A program made the position numbers and the translations under genes. DNA of 57,679 nt. Origin: Succinivibrionaceae bacterium (GTDB taxonomy: Bacteria; Pseudomonadota; Gammaproteobacteria; Enterobacterales; Succinivibrionaceae). Numbering within the stretch: position 1 is the stretch's first letter; each line of letters opens with the position of its first letter. Positions 56,872-57,679 of the stretch are shown here, piece by piece. The notes under the pieces were generated by a model, which worked only from the letters and a program-made list of their open reading frames with translations, was not told the DNA's origin and did not search any database. The DNA lies in assembly GCA_016284235.1 (NCBI GenBank), contig JAEEOK010000130.1, forward strand, positions 1 to 57,679, written 5' to 3'.

Positions 56872-57679
56872 TTATTTTTTTATGTCCTGTCTGCTGAAGC
56901 GGATCCTGCATAGACCGGTCTGATAAAGTTTTCCCTGATATCTTGATGTTTTAAGGATATGCGGAGCCAAGTTTTTTTCTTTGTATTCATCATGTTTGTG
57001 ACGATAGAAAATTTTTTCAGGCATTGTACCCCAGAATATGTTGATAATTTCAGGAACCCCTTCATCTGCAAAGAGCGGATAAGTTACAGTTTTTGAAGCA
57101 TATCCGCACCCGCCGCCTATGAGTACACATTCATTAGGAACTGGTGCTGCTCCGGTAAATTTTTTTACAAAGTAACTGTTGTAGGCATTATTAAAATCTT
57201 CTATGGCTTTCAAAATCAATTCATCTGTATATCTGCATACAGCTCTGTCCACTGTAAGAGTGAATTTGATTTCAGTCCCAGGTTTAAGGCATTCCCTGGT
57301 AACATTCAGTTTCTTTTCAGCACCGTCATGGTGAAGTTCAATCCGCTGACATACTGACAACTGATCAGTACTGACAGGTTCACTGTCACCGACAATAAAG
57401 CCCTTCATGATATCGTTTACAGCGTCTTTTATTTTTTCTGTATTGCATTTTAGAGTGCGGAATCCTTTAGCCTCTAAATCTTCAGCCTCACGTTTCAGCA
57501 GCCGGCGGTCCGGTCTGTATTTAGCCCTTCTGATACAGTCGTCAAGAGCTTTGCGGATATCATCCTTGAAGTGTCCGTACCCGTTCGGATCATTTATGAT
57601 TTTAGAACCAAGAAGAATGGTTCGAAGCATACCTTTGATGGAGGAGCCTGGAATATAAGGAAGTCCGTAGGGATCCTTT
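56872..57679 (-). CDS. csm5: Csm5, type III-A effector subunit (5' part beyond the window)
   Basis: Partial gene: the frame continues past the right edge, and the first visible residues are KDPYGLPYIPGSSIKGMLR, the signature of RAMP-type Csm5. Later 'LIGGGCGYASKTVTY' and the ending 'HILKTSRYQGKLYQTGLCRI' also fit Csm5. Csm5 caps the 3' end of the crRNA in the Csm complex, which cuts target RNA and, through Cas10, makes cyclic oligoadenylates. The rest of the csm operon should lie to the right. The visible part is about 269 residues. Confidence 0.92.
   Translation of the reverse strand, partial: KDPYGLPYIPGSSIKGMLRTILLGSKIINDPNGYGHFKDDIRKALDDCIRRAKYRPDRRLLKREAEDLEAKGFRTLKCNTEKIKDAVNDIMKGFIVGDSEPVSTDQLSVCQRIELHHDGAEKKLNVTRECLKPGTEIKFTLTVDRAVCRYTDELILKAIEDFNNAYNSYFVKKFTGAAPVPNECVLIGGGCGYASKTVTYPLFADEGVPEIINIFWGTMPEKIFYRHKHDEYKEKNLAPHILKTSRYQGKLYQTGLCRIRFSRQDIKK

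Overview
The window looks like chromosomal DNA of a gut- or rumen-type anaerobic gammaproteobacterium. My best guess is the Succinivibrionaceae (Aeromonadales), but this is inferred, not proven. The evidence is the gammaproteobacterial block thrS-infC-rpmI-rplT / pheS-pheT-ihfA, plus htpX, pepD, suhB and ttcA, mixed with families common in gut anaerobes: AAA-ATPase-like/PD-(D/E)XK, BspA-type DUF285 repeats, DUF6273, Sel1 repeats and pullulanase. No rRNA or tRNA gene was recognised.

Layout. Bases 1-5.5 kb: an AAA-ATPase-like protein with a worn nuclease domain, a small zinc-ribbon protein, an exported flavodoxin, an RNA 2'-phosphotransferase (KptA) and an exported DUF6273 protein. 5.5-14.5 kb: housekeeping and transport genes, namely suhB, an SSS symporter, htpX, pepD, a MATE exporter, an unknown 164-aa protein and a Nudix hydrolase. 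14.6-20.5 kb: a plus-strand run of GNAT, membrane metallophosphoesterase, two envelope Sel1 proteins, an exported protein and a second GNAT. 20.7-26 kb: a P-loop kinase, two paralogous helical-repeat proteins, a phosphoribosyltransferase and a DprA-like protein. 27.3-44.4 kb: the translation cluster. It is split between rplT and pheS by about 9.5 kb of accessory DNA carrying a GGDEF/degenerate-EAL protein, an 842-aa DUF285 protein, a second DUF6273 protein and a GGCT-like enzyme. infC appears to start at AUA. cobB follows ihfA.

44.7-50.4 kb: a 5'-truncated pullulanase remnant, then a two-gene operon. Its first gene joins a Vsr/DUF559-like nuclease to a RecQ-type helicase (1120 aa), and its second, overlapping gene encodes a coiled-coil tail-anchored membrane protein. 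I regard this as the most likely undescribed (probably anti-phage) system here. It is flanked by what may be an IS200/IS605 end. 50.4-55.5 kb: ttcA and exported proteins, including a leucine-rich-repeat protein. 55.7-57.7 kb: a type III-A CRISPR array (11 repeats, 10 spacers), its leader, and the 3' end of csm5, all read leftward.

Other points of interest are a pair of about 245-bp dispersed non-coding elements (26.2 and 33.7 kb), a strong promoter followed by a hairpin in an ORF-free gap (candidate small RNA near 37.35 kb), and an exact-period 300-bp duplication in the DUF285 gene. Every family assignment rests on motif reading by eye; no database search was run.
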